DNA of 64,000 nt from Notospermus geniculatus (Eukaryota > Nemertea > Pilidiophora > Heteronemertea > Lineidae): contig NMRB01000139.1 in the NCBI GenBank assembly GCA_002633025.1, positions 180,137 through 244,136 of the forward strand, in the 5' to 3' direction. A program made the position numbers and the translations under genes. The notes under the pieces are model-generated. The model ran no database searches and had not been told where the DNA came from. It saw only the letters and a program-made list of their open reading frames with translations. Shown piece by piece: positions 33,029-44,941 of the stretch. How positions within the stretch are numbered: the stretch's first letter is position 1; each line of letters begins with the position of its first letter.

Positions 33029-33350
33029 TTTTCGTACTGAGGTGAGATAAATGCAACGAATTACAATAAAGAAAAAGTGTGCTCATTTGCAAAGTAATCC
33101 GTTATTACCCTCCTTGTAATCTCCATTATTTCTATTATTGGTAATTAAGATGAATTGTTGCACATTAACTCAAGCAATTTCTGAGATTTCACAAAGCTGT
33201 TGGCCGGGAAAAACAAAGATAATTGGAAACGGTCGAGGTTGTGCGGTATTAGTATCAGCGTTCCGTTTCATGACAAGTAGGGTTTGATTTAATCAATATG
33301 ATACACGTGAATATACAAATTTTATGGGTGGAACGAAATCACGATAAACA

Positions 33351-33626
33351 GAACGAATTGTATACTTGTCAATGTAACGAGGGACAGAAATGATTGTTTT
33401 ACAAAATAGAAAATGCCATAAAAACACAAGAACACGCGCAAACCAAGCGTCTGGAGAGAGCAGTCCACTTCACAAATAATACGAAACAATATTCATAATG
33501 CAAGTAATTATAAAGAATGTTGGTAGGCCTATATAAGTTTGGATACGAGTTATTCAGTTGCCAGCGATAAGTTACATTGGTTGGGACACAATATTTGGCG
33601 GGAGATATATTTGGCGGGAGATTTTG
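33351..33626 (+). promoter_or_regulatory. Promoter and non-coding exon 0 of copy 5
   Basis: Same arrangement as copy 3, but with an intact TATATAAG (33530-33537). Exon 0 ends at gagattttg|gtaagtcagttcg (33626). Confidence 0.65.
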
Positions 33627-34488
33627 GTAAGTCAGTTCGGTCTCACTATTTGCTTTTTTCAACCATCGTCATCGTGAATCGAAATTAAAAATGACAGCTG
33701 TCATCGCCGCTTGAATGTAAAACTAAACCCAGGTTTATGAGCAAAAACCGTAGTTTTAGTAATTCAAATTTAAGTTTAACTCCCCAGATACTACTGCATG
33801 CGCTCACCTGTAAGATCCGAAGCCAGACAATAGGGAGTTTGAGATCAGCAACCTATCACGGATCCTTATACGTATACGGGTAGATTTCTGTACAATGAGG
33901 ACAAATTTTGTGTACATTTCGATCCGTACACGTACAAGGATCCGTGATAACTTGCTGATCTCAAACTCCCTATTACCGCAGTTCCAATACCGCCTCCACG
34001 GGCAGACTTAGACGCTTGTAACTTCGTCAAATGCATGGTGAAAGTGTGTGCATTTAGTGAAGTTACACGCGTCTAAGTCTCAACCGCGCGATCAATCACC
34101 CTTTTTGAATACGGCCCAAGATGTTTCATCCATACCGGCCCTGTGCATAAAACATCTCAAGTGAAATATTTCCCGTAATCTATTGTACCAAACAGAAGAT
34201 TAAGGGAAAATTTTTCACTCGAGATGTTTTATGCATATGGGCCCAGGGACCGAATTTCTGGTATCCGAATTTCTCCGAATTTCTGGGATGCATGGACCTT
34301 ACTACAAACCTCTCGTAACTCTGCGGAGTGCGTAAACTATTGTCCATTTGCGAGAAACCTTGTTCACTATCAGCCAGACAAAGGATTTGCGTGCCCTTAC
34401 AGTAGGAGTGCTTTGTGAATAAAGTCCCAGTTTCTATCCAACGACCTACTAGTATGTCCTCAACTACAGTTCCTTTTCTTTCAGAACC

Positions 34489-37400
34489 ATGAAGTCCCTC
34501 TTCGGCGTCGTCTGCCTGACAGTCCTTGTTGGCATGGCAACGTCATGTTGTTTCCCAGATCAGATATCGGTTGATTTTGCAGTGAGCATGAATGTGACGA
34601 TGGCCCTTCATGTTGGTGAGAAAAAGCAAATGTCTCAGAGCCAGTCAGTAACTGGAAGGTAAGTAACATGACTTGTTTTTATACACGTGCTTCCACCGAA
34701 TGAATATGTCGCAGAGCGCTGTACCTTTCCTGATGTGCCGCCCCCCGCTTTTTTTTCCTAACCGGTATAGATTCCTATTAAACCAGTATATCATCAATGA
34801 TATTAACGAAGTGAATGGTGGGTTAATTCAGTGGCGGATCCAGGAGTTGCCGAACGGGGGGGCGTGGAATTGCCAACCCCCATTCCCTGAGCCCGAAAGG
34901 CGCGAAGCGCCGAAAATTTTGGGGTAAAAGTGCCGGAAACGCGATTTCCTGGCACCTGGGCAGGCCAAATTGAACTTTCTTTTTACTGAAAATCAGGGGT
35001 CTGATTATATGCCTTCCAAAATTTTTGCACCTCGGCGGCCGGCGCTGAACGCGCGGGGGGGCCGTGCGCCGGGCACGCCCCCCCCCTTTNNNNNNNNNNN
35101 NNNNNNNNNNNNNNNNNNNNNNNNNNNNNNNNNNNNNNNNNNNNNNNNNNNNNNNNNNNNNNNNNNNNNNNNNNNNNNNNNNNCAAATATGGTCGGCAAA
35201 CTAGTTTTATTCCTTCGTGCAGGTGGCAGCACCGTGATCGTTAGACTGGTTCCCGGTCCGATGCAACTCACTCACGATATTCACGTCAGTACATATCACC
35301 GACAATAGGTGGCAGCACCGCAGGCGTCCGTGGATAGAGAACCAGTGAGTGAGTGTTTACAACTTCGGCGTCTAACTCCTTTAAAAGGTGTCCTAGTGGC
35401 CCTAAATTATGTGTAAGAAAAGAAAACCAAGATACAAAAAAGCACAAAATTGACACACAAAATGATAATAAGCAAGAAGTCAATCTCCAGAATTCACGAA
35501 TTTTCGACCCCAACCGGGGTCTTTTTCAAGTGGAACTTTACAATCTGAAACTCTAGAAAGGACTGAGCTGAAACCCAAATGTGAGAAAAGAAAACGTGGC
35601 TATGCAAAACATGCCAGAAAATTAGGTGCATTTACTTTTGACTAGGGGTGTACATGCAATTTCATGGTTAAAGATAATGTATCACGGGTACTTTTGCGGG
35701 CCACGAAAATCATTGCTTATTTACATTTTGTTTGTTTGTGTCCAGTCTTTCTTTGTCTTATGAGTAATTTATTGGTAGCATGCCCCTCTAGAAATTCTTT
35801 TGATATAATACGAAAAGTCGTCTCCGAATTTTGCAAATTTTCAACCCCAAATTTGCAAAATTCGGAGACTGACGACTTTTCAGATTATATCATTTTGTGT
35901 GTCGTTCTTTGTGCTTTATTTTGGATATCTAGAAATTCTTTTGATACCGAAAGTATTCAATTTGATGGGTTGGCATGTCCCAAAAGTCCAACATAACATA
36001 ATGTAAACAGCCATATTTACAAACATTGAATGTAAACAATGAAGCCACCATACATTATCTTTAAAGATAATATATCACGACTTCATTGTTTACATTCAAT
36101 GTTTGTAAACATGGATGTTTACGTTATGTTATTTTGGAATTTTTGGGACATGCCAACCCACCAAAATGAATACTTTTGGAATCGACAGAATTTCTAGAGG
36201 GGCATGCCACCAACAAATTACTCATAAGACAAAGAAAGCCCGGATATAAACAAACAAAATGTAAATAAACAATGAATTTCGTGGCCCGCGAAAATACCCG
36301 TGATACATTGTCTTTAAGAAACTATAATACTGAATACTTCAGTCGACAAAATTAATTTTTTATTTCAGCGCATCTCTTGATTTCGCGGCGCAGAAGTTTT
36401 ACCTGTCCATCCCGCGATTCCAGGCCGAAGCGTTCGTCGACCTTAGTGGGGTAGGCAACGTTTATTCTGTAGTGCTAAATGATGACCAATCCAAGTTCTT
36501 GCTAATATTTCTTGGTCCAAATCATAATGATATACATTGTACCATTGTACTCTATAGAGGGTTGCAATGTGAACATAGACTTTAGCAACAGGCAGTAACA
36601 TGCGCATTTACAAAAGAGGTGGCAGTTGGAGAAATAGCAGCTGCCACCTCTTCTGTGAATAGGCATGTTAATCTCTATGTTCACATTGCAACCCTGTATG
36701 TAGTATGTCATATCCAATTAATAGTCTTCATTCCTGATGAAGGCACAGTTAAGCCAAGCGCACATTTGCGGTAGGGGTGTTTTAAAAGTCGACTGACCCA
36801 AGGCTGTCGACTCCTCATTCCACCGGGTCAGTCGATTTTAAAAAACACCCCTACCGCATTGAGTTTTGCCGCAAATGTGCGCTTGGCCTTGGTGTGGAAC
36901 GCTTGTATCGGGTCCTCGGACCAATAAAGAGTTGACCTTCAACAAGGTGTTGCACTCATTTTTTAAGTATTTCCACAATTAGATCAACACGGCAACGTAC
37001 TACCTATCGGAGATAATGGCTGTATGAATTTGAAAGTATCACGGATGATATTTGTTGTTCTTATCTTTTCTGTAGAAAGGCGCTGGAAAAGCGACAGCAG
37101 TCGCGATGTCGCAAGGACCAGGAGGTCCACGGCTGCGGTGCGATTCGGGAACAATCAGAGGAAAGATCGGAAAATCTTGGCAATGCCTTCTTGGTATGTA
37201 TAGAGGGTAATGTGGTCCTATTCTATATCTCTCATCATAAAGGAATCAAATACATAAAGGTTTGACTGCGAACGATGAAGTAACTGAGGGACACACTTCA
37301 TGTCTTGCCACCAGATGTCTCTCACTGCCTGAATTTTGGCTTTACGTAATAGGCAGGATATTGTACTACTCTCAAAATGGAAGTGATTTTGTAGAACTTC

Positions 37401-38686
37401 ATGTGATTTCGTTCCAGATAATACCGACCTTTTTATGGACCTGGGTGGAGATTACCTCGTCTACCTACCCCCCAAGGCTCATGGACTGGTATCGATGAGG
37501 CAGAACACGTGTTTCCCCGATAGCGCGGAGGTTGTATACGTTAGGAACGACTCATATTGTAAGGAACTTTTCACATTCAGGGCTCCAATTTCGAAGCCGT
37601 CTCATGTCATGAAATCGAAGCCTTCTCATGTCCACCAATCGGTGCAATGTGCACATCAAAATGCCATGAAGCTGCCTGTAGGGTCCATTTCAGACTTAAA
37701 TTCATCCTCTTTCAGCCTTGACAACGATTTCTCTCCGCTTCGAAGTCACCAACTTTGAGGACAAAATTGTGGACGAAACAGTCTTTAAGCCACCGTGCAA
37801 AGCGCCGCCAGGAAGAGGTTATCCCTTTACGGTACGGAGATAGGTTTTGCTTTAATTTCATTTAAATTTGTCACGTGATTTCCAAGCTTTCTGCCACTAT
37901 GACCAATAACTGGCTTGCGATGCAACTGGGCACTCGATCGCCGTAGTGGACTAGCTAGACGCGATATCCCCCAATGGCGAAGATGTGATCAATTTCAAGT
38001 CGGCGACCGGTAGCAGGTTGCAAAGCAAGTCGCACTCAGAAAACCAGCAGTAGATTCCTATCTTCAGGAACTTCGAAAAACGTTTGGGATACGCGTAATG
38101 CTATGGCGCAAGTCCGGCAACATCTAACTACGACCCATTGGAATGCGGAAGTCATGTAATGTGGCAGAGCTTTGCGGTTTTTAATCATGCCTGTCGACCA
38201 TTTGGTTGTTCCCCGCGATTTTTCGCGCTCTGCACCGATTACTCGAGAGCCGCATTCCATTGGGCCGTAGTTAGATGTTGCCGGTGTGAAAGGAATCGAA
38301 GTCCCCCTGGAATGAAAGTCCGGTCTTATTGTTCAGCGAGGGATTAGAATATATGGCTAGAGAGACCATGACCATTCGAATATACCCTTACAATAGCGGG
38401 CTATTGTTTGGCGGATCTGCATTCCTAGGACGCTGATTCCTGTCACACCTGACTTTACGTCTGGCTTTCAACTTCTCCTTTTCTTCAGATTCCAACGCCA
38501 AACGAGTTGATGCGCGAGTTCATTAGAGAGCCCGGAGATCGACGTCCTAATCCAGGTCGGGACGGTCCGGAGGGTTCGGAGGAGTCGGCGGAAGAGGCCT
38601 CCCCGGAGGCGAGTGGTGAGAGTGATGATGATAGCGACAAGAAAAAGAAAAAAAGAGAATGCGCCTTACAAGGCATAATTTGCTAG
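34489..38686 (+). CDS. Ependymin-like secreted protein, copy 5 (complete, 274 aa)
   Basis: Coding exons are 34489-34658, 36369-36450, 37076-37193, 37418-37558, 37716-37831 and 38489-38686 (TAG), 825 nt with an intact frame. All exon lengths and phases equal those of copy 3. The protein has the same signal peptide, Cys-Cys start (SCCFPDQ), SLDFAAQKFYL, GKIGKSWQC, NTCFPDSAEVVYV and KIVDETVFKPPCKAP motifs, and an acidic-then-KKKKKRE tail ending with two cysteines. Intron 1 contains an N gap and a partial family C transposon. If the unit is a haplotype copy, this is an allele of copy 3 and not a separate gene. Confidence 0.72.
34823..35089. repeat. hAT-like repeat fragment (CAGTGGCGGATCCAGG end)
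   Basis: The sequence cagtggcggatccaggag, followed by G- and C-rich runs, is a common terminus of hAT-type MITEs. Its other end is hidden by the N gap. It is absent from the matching intron of copy 3. Confidence 0.45.
35090..35183. other. Assembly gap (94 N)
   Basis: Unresolved bases in intron 1 of copy 5, between a hAT-like fragment and a family C TTAA element. Reading frames crossing it are meaningless. Confidence 1.
35184..35380. mobile_element. TTAA MITE, family C, left end hidden by gap
   Basis: Matches 31781-31979 closely and ends cttcggcgtctaactcct followed by TTAA (35381-35384). The left terminus falls in the N run. Beyond it, 35395-35573 is the reverse-complement relative of the insert at 26592-26740. 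Confidence 0.75.
35672..36313. mobile_element. Large TTAA-flanked foldback, family D (second unit)
   Basis: Counterpart of 22470-23106 with TTAA at 35668-35671 and 36314-36317. Here no family B element lies beside it. Confidence 0.8.
36558..36695. repeat. Foldback element with AGGGTTGCAATGTGAACATAG arms
   Basis: Both arms are intact here (agggttgcaatgtgaacata / tatgttcacattgcaaccct), around an inner hairpin aaagaggtggcag / ctgccacctctt. In the first unit (about 23350-23482) the right arm is cut short by a deletion of roughly 110 bp. Confidence 0.75.
38113..38283. repeat. Foldback element, uninterrupted copy
   Basis: Counterpart of 24988-25318 without the nested TAA-flanked MITE. The arms ccggcaacatctaactacga / ..gtagttagatgttgccgg pair. 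Confidence 0.75.
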
Positions 38687-39095
38687 GTGCCTGTCATTTT
38701 GGTTCCTGAAGCCTCCGCTAGGGCTAGAAGACTTCAGGTCTGCCATCTTTGCTGCATAAAAGTTGTCGCGGATCTATGCATAGATCATTATGTTGACATC
38801 ACGGGTTAAATATTTTTAGAATGGGGTACCCGCAGCCACGTGGGTGCTAAAAGTAATCGAACATGTTTCTCGATGAGAATGTTTGTATGTGTTGGAGATC
38901 TACAAAGCTCAGAATCATCGCCGTTTTTAAGACCGGGGAGAATGAAATTTTACGGGAAAAGGGACTCCTACAATGACGTCACCAACATGGAAGCCAGAAC
39001 CGAATCCCTAGCGGTGGTTTCTGGAACCAAAATGAGAGTACCTGTGAACCCCACCGCTAAATGTAACGAATACATAAACTTAATACAATGTGCAA

Positions 39096-39101
39096 AATAA
39101 A
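39096..39101 (+). terminator. Candidate poly(A) signal of copy 5
   Basis: AATAAA about 410 bp after the stop. A match in copy 3 is not evident because the region diverges there. Confidence 0.3.
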
Positions 39102-40338
39102 ATGCCTGTTACGAAAGTTTCACAAAATCTCATGGGCCTAGTTAATAAAAAAAGCGTCAGGCACAGGCGTTTCTCAAAGACGGTCCATATTCTTGTTTGG
39201 TTAACAGCGTAACCTTGCGGACAGCTACACAAAATCCATTATACAGGTCGGCCTGGGCCTAAACCTGTGTTTTATGTCCCAGATTGTAATGATTTATTCC
39301 TTTGCCCATCTGTAATGAGAATAAAATCACGAAACCGTCATTAATGTTTGTCTCTGCTGTTATATTTTTTTGTATATTTCTGAATCACCTGTTTTGTGTA
39401 ATTTTGGCAATATTCTCACCCCCTCACACCAAGAATACCCTAGAATCGGAGTTAAGATATCATTTCTGCAGGTCAGCCCACTTCATTACTATGACAGTCA
39501 CATGGTTGCATATTGTAGAATGCTTCCAGAGTAGCCTATTTATTTAAAAATGTTTTCGCCACATCGCTTGGCGAAATTTGCTTCGCAGTGTGCACGCGGC
39601 TTTATGTCGCACAAACGTTGGTCCATCAATTCATGGCAATCGTGGTTATCATGAGATTAAGGACTTCGACCGGCAGATTTTGTCTGACTCGTCGGATTTG
39701 TGCTTGCCTTTGCCTGGCTCAGAACGCGAACATGGAAAACTTCGGCTTTTCCAAAACTGCGTCAGAACAAGCGATCTGCTTTTGGTGCAAAAAATTACAT
39801 GCAAGTATCGTTTAATATGCATAATTTGGCAGTATTTTATCATTTTGGGTCAAATCATGATTTCCAAAGGTGTAATTGCAACAATTCAAGCAATGGCCGT
39901 GATATTTCACTGACATTCTTTCGCTGCTGCATTAAAAACAAGATCGCTGTGGTGAGCTATTACGTATCAACGCCTACAATCACATGTACCATGGGTTCGG
40001 AATAGTTATTTGGTCTAAACCGATGCCAATAGTGGACACGGTGATGCAGAACTACGAAAACTTACCAAATTTCAAAACCCGAAACCCGGGTTCATACTAC
40101 TTAACTTCAGACTTCGGTGTCTTGCAGTAACTCTGCCAGACAGAACGCTGGCTTGTCGCAGTGGTATGAATTAATTCGACGATGTCGCGCGTCGTTCGCA
40201 GACGCTCGGCGTCCGTAGTACGAATCAAGTCTAAAAAATACAGGGCATTTCTCTCCGATGTTCGGCGTACATTTTTAATCATTTTCATCTATCAAAGAAC
40301 TAAATTATCGATGGACGGGAATCGGGATAAATCACAAT

Positions 40339-40537
40339 CACAACGATTATATATTGGTCCATGTAATGGGAGGCAGAAATGATTGCAACCAAAAGAAAAC
40401 GCCATAAAATTTCAAATGCCAAACAAATTTTTCATTAAATCGAAAATGTCGCTATTATATAAATTTGGCCACCAGATATCGAGCCGTCAGAAAGGTTACC
40501 TAGGTATCGGGACAAGATATCGGGAGACAATATTTTG
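40339..40537 (+). promoter_or_regulatory. Promoter and non-coding exon 0 of copy 6
   Basis: Same as copy 4, with TATATAAA at 40456-40463 and the donor tattttg|gtaagtcagttct (exon end 40537). Confidence 0.65.
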
Positions 40538-40919
40538 GTAAGTCAGTTCTCTTTACTCTATTCTTAGATTTTCTAGATGAACCATGCTTGAAAATCAAAT
40601 TTGCTGTCACCGCTTGGAAGCAAATTGAGAGGGGCGGAAAAGTGTATATCTGGCCGACCTATTGCCACCTTTTCCATTTTGGAAAGAAAATACACGTCCC
40701 AATTCTACATGTATTAGTCTGGACGCAAAACCCCGAAAAGAGTCGTAACCCCTTTTTCTCTGATAACAGCAGTCTTTTGATATTTTCTGAATCTTTGGTG
40801 GTAGCGAATCAGAATCCGCCGGGTGCCACCGCGTCACTACCTTTAGCGTTTTGAGAAAACCGCGTTACCATGGCAACGGACTGCTAAAAAACTACAACTG
40901 CCTTCTTTTAGAACCCACC

Positions 40920-43900
40920 ATGAAGTCCCTCTTCGGCGTCGTCTGCCTGGCAGTCCTTGTTGGCATGGCAACTCCATGTTGTTTACCAGATCAGGTATCA
41001 TTTGATTTCGAACTCGGTATCAATATCACAGGGAGTAGAGTGGGTCAGTCTCGGCCGAAGGCGACCTACAGAGAGTCTCTAATGGGAAGGTAAGTAAACT
41101 CTCATGGTCACGAGTTTCACGCTTAGACTCGTTCCCGTCTTTGCCACTGGTCACGCACCTGTCATGCATGGCCAATTCATTTCCCATTGGAAATGGCGAG
41201 ATGCCTGTGCTTATAGATTGGTCCCAGACCTTCGTTGGAAGGAACGGTTTGGTTCTGGGCCATGGACTAAACACTTCTCCATTCATTTATTACACCTCTT
41301 GGATCGGGGATATAAGCTACTATTCCACGAAATGGTGCTATAAAATCAAACTATTCACTGCACGCTGAAGCAGGTTTTATGTGTAAACGGTAGCTTTCCA
41401 AGTCAACGCCCTGAAGAAGGCGTTAATGCCGAAAGTTCGGCCCTTTGTAACTTCAAGTTGATCTGATAAAATGGCGTCAAAAACACTTTAAAATATAACT
41501 GATAAATCGTACTGGACAAAAGCTACTGCTCTTTTCAGCGGATCTTTTGATTTCATCAAGCAGAAGTTTCATCTATCTGCTTCCACATCACAGTTCTTGG
41601 CCAAATCGTTCATAGACCTTAGCAAGGTAGGCGACATTTACCTGCAGTGCTGCACGGTGAACCAACGGCATAATTTTCAATAAAGTGTCCGGAGTAGTTC
41701 ATAGATCTCCGAGTTTGGTCGTGCCAGCCAAGGCACCTAAATAGACATTCAAACGCCGCCATCTTGAATCTATTAGCTCTAGGATAATTCGTCCCCAGAA
41801 AATTCGCCCCCAAGGAAAAATTCGTCCCTCGCCTCACGTTCATTTTTCATGAACATGAGGTGAGCATATGGTCCCTGGCCATTTTTGAATGGATAGTTGT
41901 GTTAAGGGAGATGTTGCAGGCATTTGGTATTTTATGTCGTTTCTTTAGAATGAAGGGACAGTAACAACAACCAAGACGCTCGTACGAGATGGACGTCTAG
42001 TTCAGCAGTGCAATACGTTTCCCATTACAGGAAGAGTGGGAAAACCTTGGCAATGCATTCTCGGTAGGTTTAGGGCTCGACAACACAATTTGTCGGCTCT
42101 TGATAGTCTGTCCAGAAAACGAAAACGAGGACACACGATTTTCCTGTCCGTGATCGGCGAATGGTGTCGCCATCTCTGAAGTGATCGTGGAACTACACGT
42201 CCTAATATGGTGCACCCGACTGCCATCTGTTGTTCCTCGGAAGGATCACCAGCAAATCAGGCCACCCTCCACGGGTAATACGCTGGTAATCAATAAAAAG
42301 CAACGTTTACAAAAAAATCATAAATACCCGAGTATTCGAAAGGCATCAATCGCCAGCACTCTGGGGCAGCACGCGTTTACCACGAGGCCAAATCCCCATC
42401 TTCAAAAAAGATGGCTGAATGACCCACAAAGAACCTCGCGCCAATCGGATGTGGAATGGAGAGTAGGCTACATACAAAAAACGTTTTGTTTTTCCGCTGA
42501 TGAAAACCCTGTGTCCTTTTTTCAGATGGTTAACAAGTTTGTTTCTTTCCAGACAATAAAGATATCTTTACGGACCTTAGCAATAGGACCTACCGCATCC
42601 ACCTTGCTCAGAAGGTTCACGGACTAATCACGTTGAATCCGGACACGTGTTTACCCACCACCGCGGACGTGGAATACGTCATAAACGGAACGTATCGTAA
42701 GAAATCGTGAAAATAAAGCAAGGTTCATTGGCACACGGATCCGATCCGTTTCCAGTCCGTTTGCCCCTAGTTTTCCGGATACGACAACGCTGAAGTCCAT
42801 TTGATAGATTTTTTACGGACATGAACCGGACCAATTCCGTGTGCCAATGAACCTTGCTTTAAGCAAGGTTCATTGGCGCACGGATACGGTCCGTTTTCTC
42901 TCCGTTTGCCCCTATTTTTGCGGATACCACAACGCAAAAGTCAATATGATCGATTTTTTACGGACCTGAGTCGGACAAAATCCGTGTGCCAATGAACCCT
43001 GCATGAGGCTGCGATTTCACAGAGCTACACAATACACGGACATGCAGGTTAACAAAGGCTTTACAGAGGGTTCGTGCCCGTGAAGTCATTTGAGAGTTTT
43101 CGCAAATCCCCGAAAGGCAAACGCAAACGCCAATAACCATTGTTCGATGCCACGAAGAGAGCACCGAACAATAGGATAGACGTTGGAGTCGGCGTTTCGG
43201 AGGGCTTTGCGAAAACTCTCTATTGTTAATCGGCGTATCCGTGCAGCGCCTTATGCTTCGGTATCACAGGCAAAGCAAGCAATGGGCGTGCATCTCTAAC
43301 TATTTGTGTAAAATGCTCATGTCTAGAAAACGAGGTGAATTTCTTGACCTGCGTCAACAAATTTCTGCCATGAAGAATCAGTAGGCCTAGGATTAGTGAC
43401 AGTTTATGTAGTTAACCACATTTAAACGTTTATTCTGTTTCAGTCGTGTTTCAGATGGCCCTTCACTTGGAACTCAACAACATTGTTGAAAAAATTGACA
43501 ATTGCGCCCTTCAGCCTCCATGCAAAGCAGAGAAAAGTTACAGGCCTGCAGCTACGGTACGTAAGGCCGGGTTCACATAGAGCTACACGCTAAATAGACA
43601 GGGTGGCAAACAGGGTGGACTCATACAGCTATAGGCCTATAGACATCCTGCGAAAGTCGGCCATGACCGCTCAGAAAGGGAAAACCAATCTTGGCCTAGT
43701 GCATTTGTACAGTTGGCTCCTGTGCTTACGGTCTGTACAATGCACTGTGGCCCAGGTTTTACCCCTTCTGAGCTGTCATGGCCGACTTTCGCAGGATGTC
43801 TATACATGTACATGTGCATATTCATGACGTAGAACCGAAAATTTCGATATTCTTACCGAACCGATCCAACTCGGAGCTCCACAGCACCGTCTCGACGATT

Positions 43901-44638
43901 CCGTTCTTCTCCGTAGGCGCAGCCACAACACAATCCCGGCAAGCGGCACAGCTTCTGCTGTATCCCGATAGGCCTATTCACCACTGCTAGCAGAGCCTTT
44001 ATACCAACGTTTATTCGTATGTTACTTTGTTCCAACATAAAACGAACTCCAATAAAACTACGAACTGGTCTCTCCAAAGTCCTAATGGCAACTGCCTAAA
44101 ATAACGTGTGCTTTTCGCATGATGGGTAGAAGAAAGATTGGCAATAATATTGCCCATTGTGATCCTCATTGTGCAATAATATTGATCGCGTATGGGCCGC
44201 TTTAGGGTACGCAAATCCTTTGTCAGGCTGATAGTGAACAATATTAGGTTGTCCGCAAAAGGACAATAGTTTGCGCACTCTAAATCACGGGAGCTTCGTG
44301 AATAAGGTCCCTGGTGTATTGTGTAACATAAAATTTCTGAACCACCCAAAATGATGTCCGCATGCGTGAACTAAAAATAGAATGGCTCCACGTGCCAATG
44401 TTTATCAACATTAACAGAACACACACTATGCACTGTACGCCTGATTTTCATGTTCCCCATTTTCCAGGTTCCAGCTCGTCCAAAGGAAGCATTGCGTAGG
44501 ATCCTTGGACTTCAAGACTCATCCCCACAGAATGATAAGGTTGATGATAATAAAGACGACAGGAAGAAGAGAAATGTCCGCATCGATATACCTAAGTGGC
44601 GCAGTGCGCAGAAAAAGACAAAAGAGGATGCGCATTAG
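40920..44638 (+). CDS. Ependymin-like secreted protein, copy 6 (complete, 266 aa)
   Basis: Coding exons are 40920-41089, 41539-41626, 41949-42063, 42553-42696, 43444-43556 and 44468-44638 (TAG), 801 nt with an intact frame. It is almost identical to copy 4: visible coding differences are a Val/Ile change in exon 5, an Asp/Asn change in the acidic run, and one additional Glu codon near the end of exon 6 (KTKEDAH against KTKDAH). It has the same signal peptide, PCCLPDQ start, GRVGKPWQC, DTCLPTTADVEYV, PPCKAE and basic tail. Intron 5 lacks the family C MITE. It may be an allele of copy 4 if the second unit is a haplotype copy. Confidence 0.72.
42716..43004. repeat. Two foldback MITEs back to back (intron 4 of copy 6)
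   Basis: 42716-42860 matches 29931-30074. It is followed at once by a diverged second copy, 42861-43004, starting aagcaaggttcattggcgca and ending gtgccaatgaaccctgc. The first unit has only one. Confidence 0.75.
43638..43805. repeat. Foldback element in intron 5 of copy 6
   Basis: Counterpart of 30983-31150. Confidence 0.7.
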
Positions 44639-44918
44639 AAGGCATGGGTTCGAACATCCGCATTGTAATCATATTTTAACCAGCGACTGAAAACAATGTG
44701 CAGTTCGGAGAAGTGCGTTAATCCACGTGCGAGAGACACTGACTGACACACCAATATACATGTACGCTTACCATGAGGTGCAGGGTAATCATGCACTCCA
44801 GAAACCAATGCTTCCCTGTTGTCATGTAAAAGTAATGTATAATGGTCCTCCAAAGAAGAAAGTGAGTTTTTCGACAGAGATGTTTTTTTAATGTCAATAT
44901 TATTATTTGTCCAAACAA

Positions 44919-44924
44919 AATAAA
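44919..44924 (+). terminator. Candidate poly(A) signal of copy 6
   Basis: AATAAA about 280 bp after the stop, conserved with 32505-32510. The homology of the duplicated unit ends about 20 bp later. Confidence 0.4.
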
Positions 44925-44941
44925 CTTTAGGAATTGCTTAT

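Larger units (their letters stand above)
32621..44941 (+). repeat. Duplicated two-gene unit, second copy (12.3 kb; genes 5 and 6)
   Basis: Near-identical to 19444-32527 along its whole length, in the same orientation. It lacks several mobile elements present in unit 1, carries others of its own (35184-35380, the second foldback at 42861-43004), and has a 94-base N gap at 35090-35183. Confidence 0.9.
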
